Source: RUG11237 sp050874665 | GTDB taxonomy: Bacteria > Bacillota > Clostridia > Lachnospirales > Lachnospiraceae | NCBI GenBank assembly: GCA_050874665.1 | Contig: JBNMLC010000003.1 | Span: forward strand, 186,001 to 250,000 | DNA: 64,000 nt | Direction: 5' to 3' | Shown: positions 53,441 to 62,021 of the stretch, piece by piece | Position numbering within the stretch: the first letter of the stretch is position 1 | Layout: the number at the start of each line of letters is the position of its first letter | The notes under the pieces: generated by a model | Database searches by the model: none | Seen by the model: the letters and a program-made list of their open reading frames with translations, nothing else | Told to the model about the DNA's origin: nothing | Position numbers and translations under genes: made by a program

Positions 53441-55378
53441 CTATTTCAGCCACAAAATCACTCTATTTTTCACTTTTACTTTTTCTCCCGCAACAGGAAA
53501 TTGTTCCGTGACTATCGTTCCCTGCCCTTCCCCCATAATCTCTACCTCCATTCCGTATTCTTCTAACGCCTTTTCTGCCTGTGCCTTTTCCTTGCCCACC
53601 AACGAAGGCATGGTAAATTCCCCAATATCATATTCTTCTATTTCCTCTTGCGTATATTTTGGCTCAATTCCAAGATACGGCAATATATTAGAAAACAACT
53701 CATTAATTACCGGTGCCGCAATAGTTCCTCCATAATAAATCCCCTGTGGATTATGAATCACAACCAAAGCAAGAACCTGTGGATTTTCTGCCGGTGCAAA
53801 TCCAAGAAACGATGAAATATACTTGCCACTACCTCTTGGAAGCGTCTGAGAAGTTGCTGTCTTTCCGCCAATCCGGTAACCTGCTATATATGCCTTATTT
53901 CCTGAACCTTCAGATACTACTTTTTCCAGTCCAAATCTCATCTTTTCTACTGTTTCTGTACTTACTGCCCCTTTTCTCTCCTTATATTGAAAGGTTTTTA
54001 TAATCTTCCCATCATCATCTTGTATATTCACTCCAAAGTGTGGTGTAATTCTTGTACCACCATTTATAATAGTAGAAACTGTCGTTGCCAACTGTATCGG
54101 TGTAATTTGAAATGACTGTCCAAAGGACATGGTTGCTAACTCCACCGGACCCACATTTTCTTTTTTATGCATAATAGTTCCTGCTTCTCCCGGCAAATCG
54201 ATTCCTGTCTTATCTAACAGCCCGAATTGTTTCATATATTTATAAAAATTATCTACGCCCACTCTGGCTCCGACATCCATAAATACCGGGTTACAGGAAT
54301 TCATCATACCCTGTAGAAAAGTTTCTCCACCATGTCCGCCCACCTTATGACAACGTATTTTTCGGTCTTCTACAATCCGAAACCCAGGGCAGCTAAAATT
54401 ATCTTCAAATGTCACAACACCGCTTTCAAACGCTGCCGCCGCCGTAAAGATTTTAAAAGTGGAGCCCGGCTCATATGTATCATTAATACATAAATTTCTC
54501 CACATTTTATTGAGCTGTTTTTGTTTTTCCTCGCTGCTTGCTGCCTCTTGCATTTCCATATTTAATGTATACGGAGCATTTAAGTTAAATTCCGGCACGT
54601 TTACCATTGCAAGAATTTCTCCTGTTGCAGGACGCATAACAATCATTCCCACGTTGGTAGCTGATTTTTTTTCATATACTTTTAACGCTGCCTGTTCTGC
54701 ATATTTTTGTATGTTTTTGTCCAGACTGGTACGCAAATTATATCCTTTCACTGCTTCCTTACGGCGTTCTCCTGCATCCTGCAATTCCACGCCTCTGGCA
54801 TCTGTTAAAGTCAGAATCTTTCCGTTACTTCCCTTTAAGTATTCTTCATACTTTACTTCCAGCCCAATAATTCCCTGATTATCACTTCCTGTAAACCCCA
54901 GCACTTTAGATGCTAAAGTTTCGTATGGATAGAATCTTTTGTAATCTTCATCAACTTTTACACCTGCTAGTTTGTAGCCACGTATTCTATCCCCAATTTC
55001 TTTATCCACATTGGTTTTAATTTTTTCTCTGGCAGAATATTTGCTTACCTTTTTCTCTAGTGTTTCCTTATCGATGCCTAATTCCTGATGCAGCACCTCT
55101 ACAATTCGTTCTGCCTCTTTTACCTGACTATGTACGACTGAAATTGTACACACTGTCTTATTGTCTGCCAGTACTTCACCATTAACGTCAAGAATTTTTC
55201 CCCGTGCTGCTTTAATGGAACGCTCCCTTTCATGCAATTCCGTAGCCAGTTCGATATAATAGTCTGCCTGAAACAACATGAGATTCACTAAACGTCCTGC
55301 CAACAGGATACAAAGTAGCATGCAGATTCCAAAAATTGTAACGATTTTTTTGCGGTGAAAGGTTTTATTTTTCAGCAT
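53441..55378 (-). CDS. Class B penicillin-binding protein with PASTA domain (SpoVD-like)
   Basis: Transpeptidase of about 645 residues with one N-terminal membrane segment, a dimerisation domain (LAGRLVNLM ... AARGKILDVNGEVLADN) and the catalytic domain. The motifs are PGSTFKI near 305 (Ser nucleophile), NSCN near 360 and GGKTATSQ near 510, so the usual KTG is KTA. A C-terminal PASTA domain (MPSLVGKEKAQAEKALEEYG...) follows. It resembles SpoVD of spore cortex or PBP2x; the KTA variant is noted. ATG at 55378 has no strong SD. Confidence 0.9.
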   Translation of the reverse strand: MLKNKTFHRKKIVTIFGICMLLCILLAGRLVNLMLFQADYYIELATELHERERSIKAARGKILDVNGEVLADNKTVCTISVVHSQVKEAERIVEVLHQELGIDKETLEKKVSKYSAREKIKTNVDKEIGDRIRGYKLAGVKVDEDYKRFYPYETLASKVLGFTGSDNQGIIGLEVKYEEYLKGSNGKILTLTDARGVELQDAGERRKEAVKGYNLRTSLDKNIQKYAEQAALKVYEKKSATNVGMIVMRPATGEILAMVNVPEFNLNAPYTLNMEMQEAASSEEKQKQLNKMWRNLCINDTYEPGSTFKIFTAAAAFESGVVTFEDNFSCPGFRIVEDRKIRCHKVGGHGGETFLQGMMNSCNPVFMDVGARVGVDNFYKYMKQFGLLDKTGIDLPGEAGTIMHKKENVGPVELATMSFGQSFQITPIQLATTVSTIINGGTRITPHFGVNIQDDDGKIIKTFQYKERKGAVSTETVEKMRFGLEKVVSEGSGNKAYIAGYRIGGKTATSQTLPRGSGKYISSFLGFAPAENPQVLALVVIHNPQGIYYGGTIAAPVINELFSNILPYLGIEPKYTQEEIEEYDIGEFTMPSLVGKEKAQAEKALEEYGMEVEIMGEGQGTIVTEQFPVAGEKVKVKNRVILWLK

Positions 55379-55420
55379 ACCATCACACAAACAGGTTTTA
55401 TACTATCTTATGCTTAAGAA

Positions 55421-57628
55421 CTAGTTATTATTCGTTGTCGTTCCCTCTGTTGTTGTCCCCTCTGTTGTTGTCCCCTCTGTTTCACCTTCATTCGAAGTAG
55501 TGCTCTCTAACGGGGAAAATTCAGGATCTAAATTATCGCCTGTTTCCGGATCATAATATGGGTCCTGACTTCCTTCTGTATTATTTTGTGTATCGTTTTC
55601 TGTAGTTTGCGGATTATTATTTGTGTTACTCTCTCCGCCCTCGGCATTTTCGGCATTTTCAGCATTTTCTCCATTTTCAGAATTTTCGGAATTTGCAGAA
55701 TTTGTGCCGTTTTCTGTATTGTTACCGTTTTCTGTACCATTTTGTCCCTGATTTTCCTGTTTCTGCTCATTCATTGCTTCTAATTCTTCTTTGGTATACT
55801 CCTGATCCGGGAAAATATTCATATAAGGAAGTACTTCTGTCATGATATCCTTTGCCAAAGTTGTAGCATATTTACTTTGCGACTGCGGCTGAATATTCGG
55901 ACGATCAATTACAACATATATTACCACCTGCGGTTTTTCTGCCGGAGCGTAGCCGAGAAACGAAATCACATAGTTTGTTTTATCTCTTCCTACACGCTCT
56001 GCGGTACCTGTCTTACCTCCCATAGAATATCCCGGAACTTTTGCACTTCTACCAGTACCATTCTGTACCGTTTCAAACAAATAGCTGCGTATCTTTTCAC
56101 TGGTTGACGCTGAGATACACTGGCGCACCAGATTGCTGTCCATAGTTTCTACTGTGCCACCGTTTGCACTGTTAATTTTTTTTACTACATGAGGCTGATA
56201 ATAATATCCTCCATTAATCAACGAAGAAAATCCAGCTACCATCTGAACCATATTTACATTAAAGTTCTGTCCAAAGGAGTTACAGGCTAAATCGGTAGGA
56301 CCCATTTTATCTTCTGTATAAAGCAAACCACTCTCTTCACCAGGCAAATCAATTCCGGTCTTATATCCAAGATTAAAAATACCCTGATATTTGCAAAAAT
56401 CCGATATACCTATTTTGGCTGCCATCTGCATTAAGGCATCATTGCACGAATTAGAAATTGCCTGAGCAATCGTTTGCATTCCATGACCGCTACGATTTAC
56501 ACATTTAATTCTGTGACCGCCCACCTCTTGAAATCCGTCGCAATAATATGTTTCCTCTCCAGTCATTTTCCCCGATTCAATTCCCATTGCTACCGTAAAT
56601 GGTTTTGCAGTGGAACCCGGCTCATAATTTTCTGAAATGCAGAAATTTTTCCATCGCTGATTCAATAATTCCATAGCCGCATCGTCATCAAGTCCCTCTA
56701 TTCCATCCATCTTTTTCGGTTCATTTAAGTCGAAGGTAGGACTAGAAGCCATCGCCAGGATTTCTCCATTGTTAGGATCTGCAACAATAACACCGATATT
56801 TTCTGCACCATCGCCTTCTCTGGCCTCGTTCTTATGATCGTCATTAAACTTCTGAATATGCTTCTCTACCGTCTGTTGAATATTTATATCAATCGTAGAA
56901 ACCACTGTATTTCCGTTTGCAGGTTCCTTTACCGTCCGTTCTAAATCTGCATCTGAGTTTAAATACCCATATTCTCTGCCATTCGTTCCGGTAAGATAAT
57001 CGTTATACGATTCTTCAATTCCGAACATTCCCTGCGTTCCGGTTCCTAAAGTAAATCCCAATAAATCGCAGGCCAGGGTACCATAACTATATTTTCTGGT
57101 ATATTCCTTTTCAAACCATACGCCCTTAATTTTGGTATCGATTGCCTTGCCTTTCTTATCTACCTTGTTTGCCATATCTTGAAACGCCTGCATTTGTTCA
57201 TATGGTACACGTTTCATTAATACATAATATTGAGACGTCGGGTTATTTTTAACTAACTTTCGAATTTCACTTTCATCTGCACCAAAACATGACACTAACG
57301 CCTGTATGGTAGGCTCCACACACGCTCCCTTCGAAGATGTCGTCATAACTTTTGCATCCAAGATTACATTGTACACTTCTTCACTTGTGGCAAGAACAGT
57401 TCCTTTGCGATCCACAATATCACCACGTTTTGCCACTATGGTCCGACTATCATATTTCTGATGTGCCAGTACTTGCTTGCTGTACTTATCACCATCATTT
57501 TTATAAATGTAAAAAAGCCTTCCTCCTAACGCAATTAAAGCCAGCATGATGAAAATAAATAACACCGCCAGCTTCTTTTGCATTTTTCTTGTGAATTTCA
57601 GCTCGCCCATTCTTGTCCTTTTTTTCAT
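55421..57628 (-). CDS. Class B penicillin-binding protein, FtsI/PbpB-like, with Asn/Thr/Glu tail
   Basis: Divisome transpeptidase of 735 residues. One membrane segment (about 17-37) leads to the dimerisation domain (VAKRGDIVDRKGTVLATS) and the catalytic domain with PGSTAKPF near 340, SNSCNDAL near 395 and GGKTGTAERV near 545. The last 140 residues are a low-complexity Asn/Glu/Gly/Thr tail with short repeats (EGTTT thrice). There is no PASTA domain. Two class B PBPs in tandem suggests one for division and one for sporulation. Confidence 0.93.
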   Translation of the reverse strand: MKKRTRMGELKFTRKMQKKLAVLFIFIMLALIALGGRLFYIYKNDGDKYSKQVLAHQKYDSRTIVAKRGDIVDRKGTVLATSEEVYNVILDAKVMTTSSKGACVEPTIQALVSCFGADESEIRKLVKNNPTSQYYVLMKRVPYEQMQAFQDMANKVDKKGKAIDTKIKGVWFEKEYTRKYSYGTLACDLLGFTLGTGTQGMFGIEESYNDYLTGTNGREYGYLNSDADLERTVKEPANGNTVVSTIDINIQQTVEKHIQKFNDDHKNEAREGDGAENIGVIVADPNNGEILAMASSPTFDLNEPKKMDGIEGLDDDAAMELLNQRWKNFCISENYEPGSTAKPFTVAMGIESGKMTGEETYYCDGFQEVGGHRIKCVNRSGHGMQTIAQAISNSCNDALMQMAAKIGISDFCKYQGIFNLGYKTGIDLPGEESGLLYTEDKMGPTDLACNSFGQNFNVNMVQMVAGFSSLINGGYYYQPHVVKKINSANGGTVETMDSNLVRQCISASTSEKIRSYLFETVQNGTGRSAKVPGYSMGGKTGTAERVGRDKTNYVISFLGYAPAEKPQVVIYVVIDRPNIQPQSQSKYATTLAKDIMTEVLPYMNIFPDQEYTKEELEAMNEQKQENQGQNGTENGNNTENGTNSANSENSENGENAENAENAEGGESNTNNNPQTTENDTQNNTEGSQDPYYDPETGDNLDPEFSPLESTTSNEGETEGTTTEGTTTEGTTTNNN

Positions 57629-57655
57629 TTCTAAACTCCCTACTATCTCACAAGA

Positions 57656-58144
57656 TTATTCTTTTGGAACATCTCCATATTGTCTAAAATATTCTGCTTC
57701 CTTGTCTTGGTACATAACTACCTGATCTTTATCCGCATATACCATACCCAGTTCTTCCATTGCTATTCTCTTAATTTCTTCCAAATCAATAGAATTAACC
57801 GCTCTACTGTATTCTGCATCATTCTCAATCTTTAAATCTGATAGCTGCGTTTCTAATTTTGCAATGCCTTCAACCCTTCCAGTAATCTCGGAACGCAATT
57901 TAATATAGTTAAAGCATACTACAAATGCAACTATACAGGCTGCTGACAGAAACAAAACATATGCAGGATTCATATGTCTTGCTTTTTCTCGGTTCTTTCG
58001 AATGATGTTTTTGGACACTCTATGCTGCGGTGTTCTCGGTTCTAACTCTGGTACCACCTCTAAACGACGTGCAGCATTTCCATATACATATACATTTTGT
58101 TTTCTCATATTGTTGTTTCTACTTCTCACTGCTCTCTTAGCCAT
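57656..58144 (-). CDS. ftsL: FtsL-like septum formation protein
   Basis: A 162-residue single-pass protein: basic Arg/Asn-rich start (about 1-60), one membrane segment near 63-83, and a C-terminal coiled coil (GRVEGIAKLETQLSDLKIEN). Size, topology and position between rsmH and the PBP genes fit FtsL, although sequence conservation in this family is low. GGGGAGAGCAAT precedes ATG. Confidence 0.85.
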   Translation of the reverse strand: MAKRAVRSRNNNMRKQNVYVYGNAARRLEVVPELEPRTPQHRVSKNIIRKNREKARHMNPAYVLFLSAACIVAFVVCFNYIKLRSEITGRVEGIAKLETQLSDLKIENDAEYSRAVNSIDLEEIKRIAMEELGMVYADKDQVVMYQDKEAEYFRQYGDVPKE

Positions 58145-58155
58145 ATTGCTCTCCC

Positions 58156-59097
58156 CTATTCTTTTCCACGCACAAACACTCTTAGTTTGGCACTTTTTGA
58201 ACGTGAATTTTCTTCTAATTCTTTTTCACTAGGAAGGATTGGTTTTCTGGTGACTACCTTCCCTTTGCTCTTTTTCCCGCACACACACACCGGAAACTCT
58301 GGAGGACAAATACAAGGATTTTCATTTTTACGAAAATTGCTTTTTACGATTCTGTCTTCTAAAGAATGGAATGTGATAATACTTAAATGACCTCCCTCAT
58401 TTAACAGGTCAATCATTTCATCTAATGTATTTTCTAAAACCTCAAGTTCTTTATTCAACTCAATACGTATTGCCTGAAAAGTTCTTTTCGCCGGATGACC
58501 ACCTGTCTTTCTGACTTTGGCAGGTATTGCATTCTTAATAATCTCCGTCAACTCATTTGTTGTTTCAATGGTTTTTTCTGCTCTTGCTTTCACAATGTGC
58601 TTTGCAATGTTTTTTGCAAATCTGTCTTCTCCATAATCTCGAATAATACGATACAACTCCATCTCGCTATATTCGTTTACGATATCTTTTGCCGTATAGG
58701 TTTGTCTTCTGTCCATACGCATATCTAATGGAGCGTCCTCTCTATAGGTGAATCCCCGTTCTACCGTATCTAACTGATAGGAAGATACACCTAAATCCAA
58801 AATGATACCATCGACTTTTTCTATTCCAATATCTTTCAGACATTGTTTCATATTGCAATAATTACTTCTTACTATGGTCACTTTACTCTTATGGTCTTTC
58901 AGGCGTTCTGTTGCTGCCTTGATTGCTGCATCATCCTGATCAATTCCAATCAGTCTGCCTTGATCCGATAACTGCTTACAGATTTCTAAAGAATGTCCCC
59001 CTCCCCCAAGAGTTCCATCTACATAAATTCCATCCGGTCTGATGTTAAGGGACGAAACTGTTTCCTCTAACAATACTGATTTATGTTGAAATTCCAT
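58156..59097 (-). CDS. rsmH: 16S rRNA (cytosine-1402-N4)-methyltransferase
   Basis: Methylates 16S rRNA C1402 in the P site. It has 313 residues: VDGTLGGGGHSLEI near 27-40 (SAM motif), GIILDLGVSSYQLD near 95 and SIITFHSLEDRIVK near 240. A C-terminal region with clustered Cys (ENPCICPPEFPVCVCGKK) is usual in this family. GGAGGTAAT precedes ATG; mraZ ends 17 bases upstream. Confidence 0.97.
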   Translation of the reverse strand: MEFQHKSVLLEETVSSLNIRPDGIYVDGTLGGGGHSLEICKQLSDQGRLIGIDQDDAAIKAATERLKDHKSKVTIVRSNYCNMKQCLKDIGIEKVDGIILDLGVSSYQLDTVERGFTYREDAPLDMRMDRRQTYTAKDIVNEYSEMELYRIIRDYGEDRFAKNIAKHIVKARAEKTIETTNELTEIIKNAIPAKVRKTGGHPAKRTFQAIRIELNKELEVLENTLDEMIDLLNEGGHLSIITFHSLEDRIVKSNFRKNENPCICPPEFPVCVCGKKSKGKVVTRKPILPSEKELEENSRSKSAKLRVFVRGKE

Positions 59098-59113
59098 ATT
59101 ACCTCCTCCACGA

Positions 59114-59548
59114 CTAAAGACTTATTCCAAGTTCTGCCATACTCTCAGCAATATCCTCCATATCATCATATGTACAGTTCTCATTCCACTTATCTTTACT
59201 CCATATTTCAATTCTGCTTGCAACACCCACTAACACTACATCTTTTTCCAGCTCGGCAAACTCCCTCAGCACTGCCGGAACCAGTATTCTTCCCTGCTTG
59301 TCCACTTCACAGCTTGTAGCACCCGCCATGAAAAAACGAGTCATTTTTCTTGCGTTCTTATTCGTAAATGGAAGTGATCTCAGTTTTTCTTCAAAAGCGT
59401 TCCATTCATCGTTCGCATAAACACACAAACAACCGTCCAATCCTTTCGTGATTACAAAGATGTCTCCTAATTCTTCACGAAACTTGGCCGGTACGATCAA
59501 TCTGCCCTTTGCATCAATTGTGTGGTTATACTCCCCCATGAACATCAT
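59114..59548 (-). CDS. mraZ: Transcriptional regulator MraZ
   Basis: AbrB-like regulator that represses its own division cluster by binding repeated boxes upstream. It has 144 residues with two DPSxR-like halves: MGEYNHTIDAKGRLIVPAKFRE and TSCEVDKQGRILVPAVLRE. Two adjacent ATG codons (59548, 59545) are possible; B. subtilis starts at the second (MFMGEY). It is first of the cluster and preceded by five phased boxes and a sigma-A promoter. Confidence 0.96.
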   Translation of the reverse strand: MMFMGEYNHTIDAKGRLIVPAKFREELGDIFVITKGLDGCLCVYANDEWNAFEEKLRSLPFTNKNARKMTRFFMAGATSCEVDKQGRILVPAVLREFAELEKDVVLVGVASRIEIWSKDKWNENCTYDDMEDIAESMAELGISL

Positions 59549-59554
59549 TAATCA

Positions 59555-59599
59555 CCACTTTCCTCCACTGAGAGCCATTTTCATCCACTTTCCTCCACT
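59555..59599 (-). promoter_or_regulatory. MraZ operator: five boxes with 10-bp period
   Basis: On the minus strand AGTGG, AGTGG, AATGG, AGTGG, AGTGG occur at exactly 10-base steps (plus-strand positions 59555, 59565, 59575, 59585, 59595), just after the promoter and up to the mraZ start. One-turn phasing and GTGG cores match the known MraZ-box repeats. The nearest box overlaps the mraZ SD region. Confidence 0.85.
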
Positions 59600-59608
59600 C
59601 ATACTGAT

Positions 59609-59637
59609 ATTTTATATGAATATGTGCAAAATTTCAA
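59609..59637 (-). promoter_or_regulatory. Sigma-A promoter of the mraZ division cluster
   Basis: On the minus strand: TTGAAA (59637-59632), 17-base spacer, TAAAAT (59614-59609). The MraZ boxes lie directly downstream, so the repressor would block the start site and first 60 bases. Confidence 0.8.
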
Positions 59638-59660
59638 GTGTTTCTTCATATTTTCTAAAA

Positions 59661-59716
59661 AGAATACCTCTTAAGCAGATTTTGGTTATTTACCTAGTCT
59701 ACTTAAGAGGTATTCT
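59661..59716 (-). terminator. Terminator of the lgt-spo0E-like unit
   Basis: 15-base perfect arms (59661-59675 and 59702-59716), extended by three more pairs, around a loop of about 18-26 bases. On the minus strand it is followed by TTTTT. It lies 49 bases after the small spo0E-like gene and before the mraZ promoter. Confidence 0.85.
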
Positions 59717-59765
59717 CTCATGTTACAAACTCTTTCTATTATTATATTTTCAACTCACCAGCGAG

Positions 59766-59939
59766 TCATCTTTTCATCATGTGTATATAATCTTCGATTA
59801 ACTTGTCCACTTCAAGGCTTAATTCATATACCACATCATAATCCTCTTTTTCTTCAATGGCACAATTCAATCTTTTACGTTTTTCCTCAATTTTTTCTTC
59901 TAATTTTTCCTTGATTACCCCATACTGTTCTCTGGACAT
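59766..59939 (-). CDS. Spo0E-like aspartyl-phosphate phosphatase, 57 residues
   Basis: A small gene found by reading the lgt-mraZ gap. It encodes 57 residues, two helices: residues 7-30 are rich in Lys and Glu with the IxxKRxRL pattern, and YELSLEVDKLIEDYI near 39-52 matches the Spo0E signature (S-x-x-x-D-x-L-I-x-x-Y). Family members dephosphorylate Spo0A~P and delay sporulation. AGGA stands about 8 bases before the ATG; the lgt stop is 15 bases upstream, so it is co-transcribed with lgt. A strong terminator follows. Confidence 0.8.
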   Translation of the reverse strand: MSREQYGVIKEKLEEKIEEKRKRLNCAIEEKEDYDVVYELSLEVDKLIEDYIHMMKR

Positions 59940-59954
59940 TTTCACCGTCCTAAC

Positions 59955-60803
59955 TCACTTTGTCTTTTTTCGATTCCAAATAAGCATAAAAGCACCTACA
60001 CCAATCAGGATTACTGCTAACACCTGCGACACAGGAAGACCAATCCCCGGAATCAGCAACTGGTCTGTTCTCAGCCCCTCAATCCACGCTCGTCCTACAC
60101 CATAGCCAATAAGATAAAACGCAAGCAATTCACCATCAAACTTCTTTTTATTTTTGTATGCAAGAATGATAAGGAATACGCCTAAGTTCCACAACGACTC
60201 ATACAGGAACGTAGGATGTACCTGAATATAATTTGTCCCTTGTACTATATGTTCTGCAATATCTGCAGAAATATCCCTCTGACGTACCATAGAAATTGGC
60301 AATTGCATGGCAAATAATCCGTCTGTGTAACCGCCAAAGGCTTCTCTGTTGGTAAAGTTTCCATATCTTCCGATAATCTGTCCAATTAACAAACCCGGAA
60401 CCAGTGTATCCACTAATTGCCAAAAGGAAAGCTTTCTTTTTTGTGAATATGCGAAAACAGTCAAGGCTCCTGCAATCACCCCTCCGTAAATAGCAAGTCC
60501 GCCGTTGCGAATGTTAAAAACACTCCAAAAATCATCCTTAAACATATCCCAAAAAAACACAACATAGTAAATTCGTGCCCCTATGATTGAAAAAACAATC
60601 AGCCAGACAAATAAATCCCAATAATTGTCAGGATTCTGGTCTGTCCGCTTAGCTTCTTTCACTACATATAAAAGTGCAAGCAACATTCCAATCCCTATGA
60701 TTATGCCATAAAAGGCAATTTTGATTCCACCAATTTGTAATGTTTTAGGCACGTAATCTAAATAGATTCCCAGATTCGGAAAATTGATACTATAATCATT
60801 CAT
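59955..60803 (-). CDS. lgt: Prolipoprotein diacylglyceryl transferase
   Basis: Transfers diacylglycerol to the lipobox Cys of prolipoproteins. It has 282 residues and about seven membrane segments. The signature IGRYGNFTNREAFGG near residue 145-160 holds the essential Arg and Asn/Glu; RIYYVVFFWD near 77 is also conserved. GTAGAGGAAAAACA precedes ATG. Its substrates in this window include the malE-like and amylase lipoproteins. Confidence 0.96.
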   Translation of the reverse strand: MNDYSINFPNLGIYLDYVPKTLQIGGIKIAFYGIIIGIGMLLALLYVVKEAKRTDQNPDNYWDLFVWLIVFSIIGARIYYVVFFWDMFKDDFWSVFNIRNGGLAIYGGVIAGALTVFAYSQKRKLSFWQLVDTLVPGLLIGQIIGRYGNFTNREAFGGYTDGLFAMQLPISMVRQRDISADIAEHIVQGTNYIQVHPTFLYESLWNLGVFLIILAYKNKKKFDGELLAFYLIGYGVGRAWIEGLRTDQLLIPGIGLPVSQVLAVILIGVGAFMLIWNRKKTK

Positions 60804-60850
60804 TGTTTTTCCTCTACATTTTAATTCGATTTATTACAGAAAGCAACAAA

Positions 60851-60890
60851 AAGACATCGACAATATTCGACGTAATATTATTGATGTCTT
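60851..60890 (-). terminator. Terminator after ychF
   Basis: 17-base arms (60851-60867 and 60874-60890) with two mismatched or wobble pairs and a 6-base loop, followed by TTTTT on the minus strand, 10 bases after the ychF stop codon. Confidence 0.9.
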
Positions 60891-60899
60891 ATACGGTTC

Positions 60900-61997
60900 T
60901 TATACATTAAAACGGAATAAAATCACATCTCCGTCTTTTACTACATATTCTTTTCCCTCTAGACGAACCAAGCCTTTTTCCTTCGCTGCAGCATAAGTCT
61001 TACAATCCAGTAAATCCTGATAATTCACTACTTCTGCACGAATGAATCCACGTTCAAAGTCCGTGTGAATCTTTCCTGCCGCCTGTGGTGCCTTCGTTCC
61101 TTTCTTAATTGTCCATGCTCTCGTTTCGTCTTCGCCAGAAGTCAAATAACTAATCAGGCCAAGCAGACTATAGCTTGCTTTGATTAATTTTTCCAAACCG
61201 GACTCTTTTAAACCTAAATCCTCTAAAAATTCCTGTTTTTCATCATCATCTAATTCTGCAATCTCCTGTTCAATCTGTGCGCAGATTACAAATACTTCAC
61301 TGTCATTTTCTGCTGCAAATTTCCTTACAGACTGAACATATTCATTAGAAGCACCATCATCCGCCAAATCATCTTCTGAAACATTTGCTGCAAAAATAAC
61401 TGGTTTATATGTTAATAGATTATAGGAAATCAATAATGCCTCTTCATCTTCATCTGCCGGTTCAAATACTTTCGCTAATTTATTTTCTTCTAAATGCGCT
61501 TTTAAACGTTCGAGCAACGCAACTTCTTTTGCCAAAGTTTTATCATTTCTGGCACCCTTGACTGCTTTTGCATATCTTCTTTCCAAAATTTCAAGATCCG
61601 AGAAAATCAGTTCCAAATTAATTGTTTCAATATCACGAAGTGGATCTACACTTCCATCCACATGTACTACATTCGTATCTTCAAAGCAGCGTACTACATG
61701 TACTACCGCATCTACTTCACGGATATTTGATAAAAACTGGTTTCCAAGTCCCTCCCCTTTCGAAGCACCTTTTACAAGACCTGCAATATCTACAAATTCA
61801 ATCACTGCAGGTGTAACCTTTTTCGAATGATATAAATCACCAAGCTGCTTTAATCTTTCATCTGGCACAGTAACAATACCTACATTGGGATCAATCGTGC
61901 AAAATGGATAATTTGCTGATTCTGCTCCAGCTTTTGTCAATGAATTAAATAATGTACTTTTTCCTACGTTCGGCAATCCAACGATTCCTAATTTCAT
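60900..61997 (-). CDS. ychF: Redox-regulated ATPase YchF (Obg family)
   Basis: Translation-associated P-loop protein that prefers ATP, 365 residues. G1 is GLPNVGKSTLFNSL near 6-19, FVDIAGLVKGASKGEGLGNQFL is the switch region near 67-88, and the C-terminal TGS domain ends in YVVKDGDVILFRFNV. The NxxE specificity motif (NVSED) near 205 fits ATP preference. GAGAGGTAAGTAGAT precedes ATG. Last gene before a terminator. Confidence 0.97.
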   Translation of the reverse strand: MKLGIVGLPNVGKSTLFNSLTKAGAESANYPFCTIDPNVGIVTVPDERLKQLGDLYHSKKVTPAVIEFVDIAGLVKGASKGEGLGNQFLSNIREVDAVVHVVRCFEDTNVVHVDGSVDPLRDIETINLELIFSDLEILERRYAKAVKGARNDKTLAKEVALLERLKAHLEENKLAKVFEPADEDEEALLISYNLLTYKPVIFAANVSEDDLADDGASNEYVQSVRKFAAENDSEVFVICAQIEQEIAELDDDEKQEFLEDLGLKESGLEKLIKASYSLLGLISYLTSGEDETRAWTIKKGTKAPQAAGKIHTDFERGFIRAEVVNYQDLLDCKTYAAAKEKGLVRLEGKEYVVKDGDVILFRFNV

Positions 61998-62021
61998 ATC
62001 TACTTACCTCTCTTTTATTTT

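Noticed and set aside
60818..60846. TTGCTT-17-TAAAAT as promoter of lgt
   Set aside because: The start site would fall inside or after the lgt SD, leaving no usable leader.
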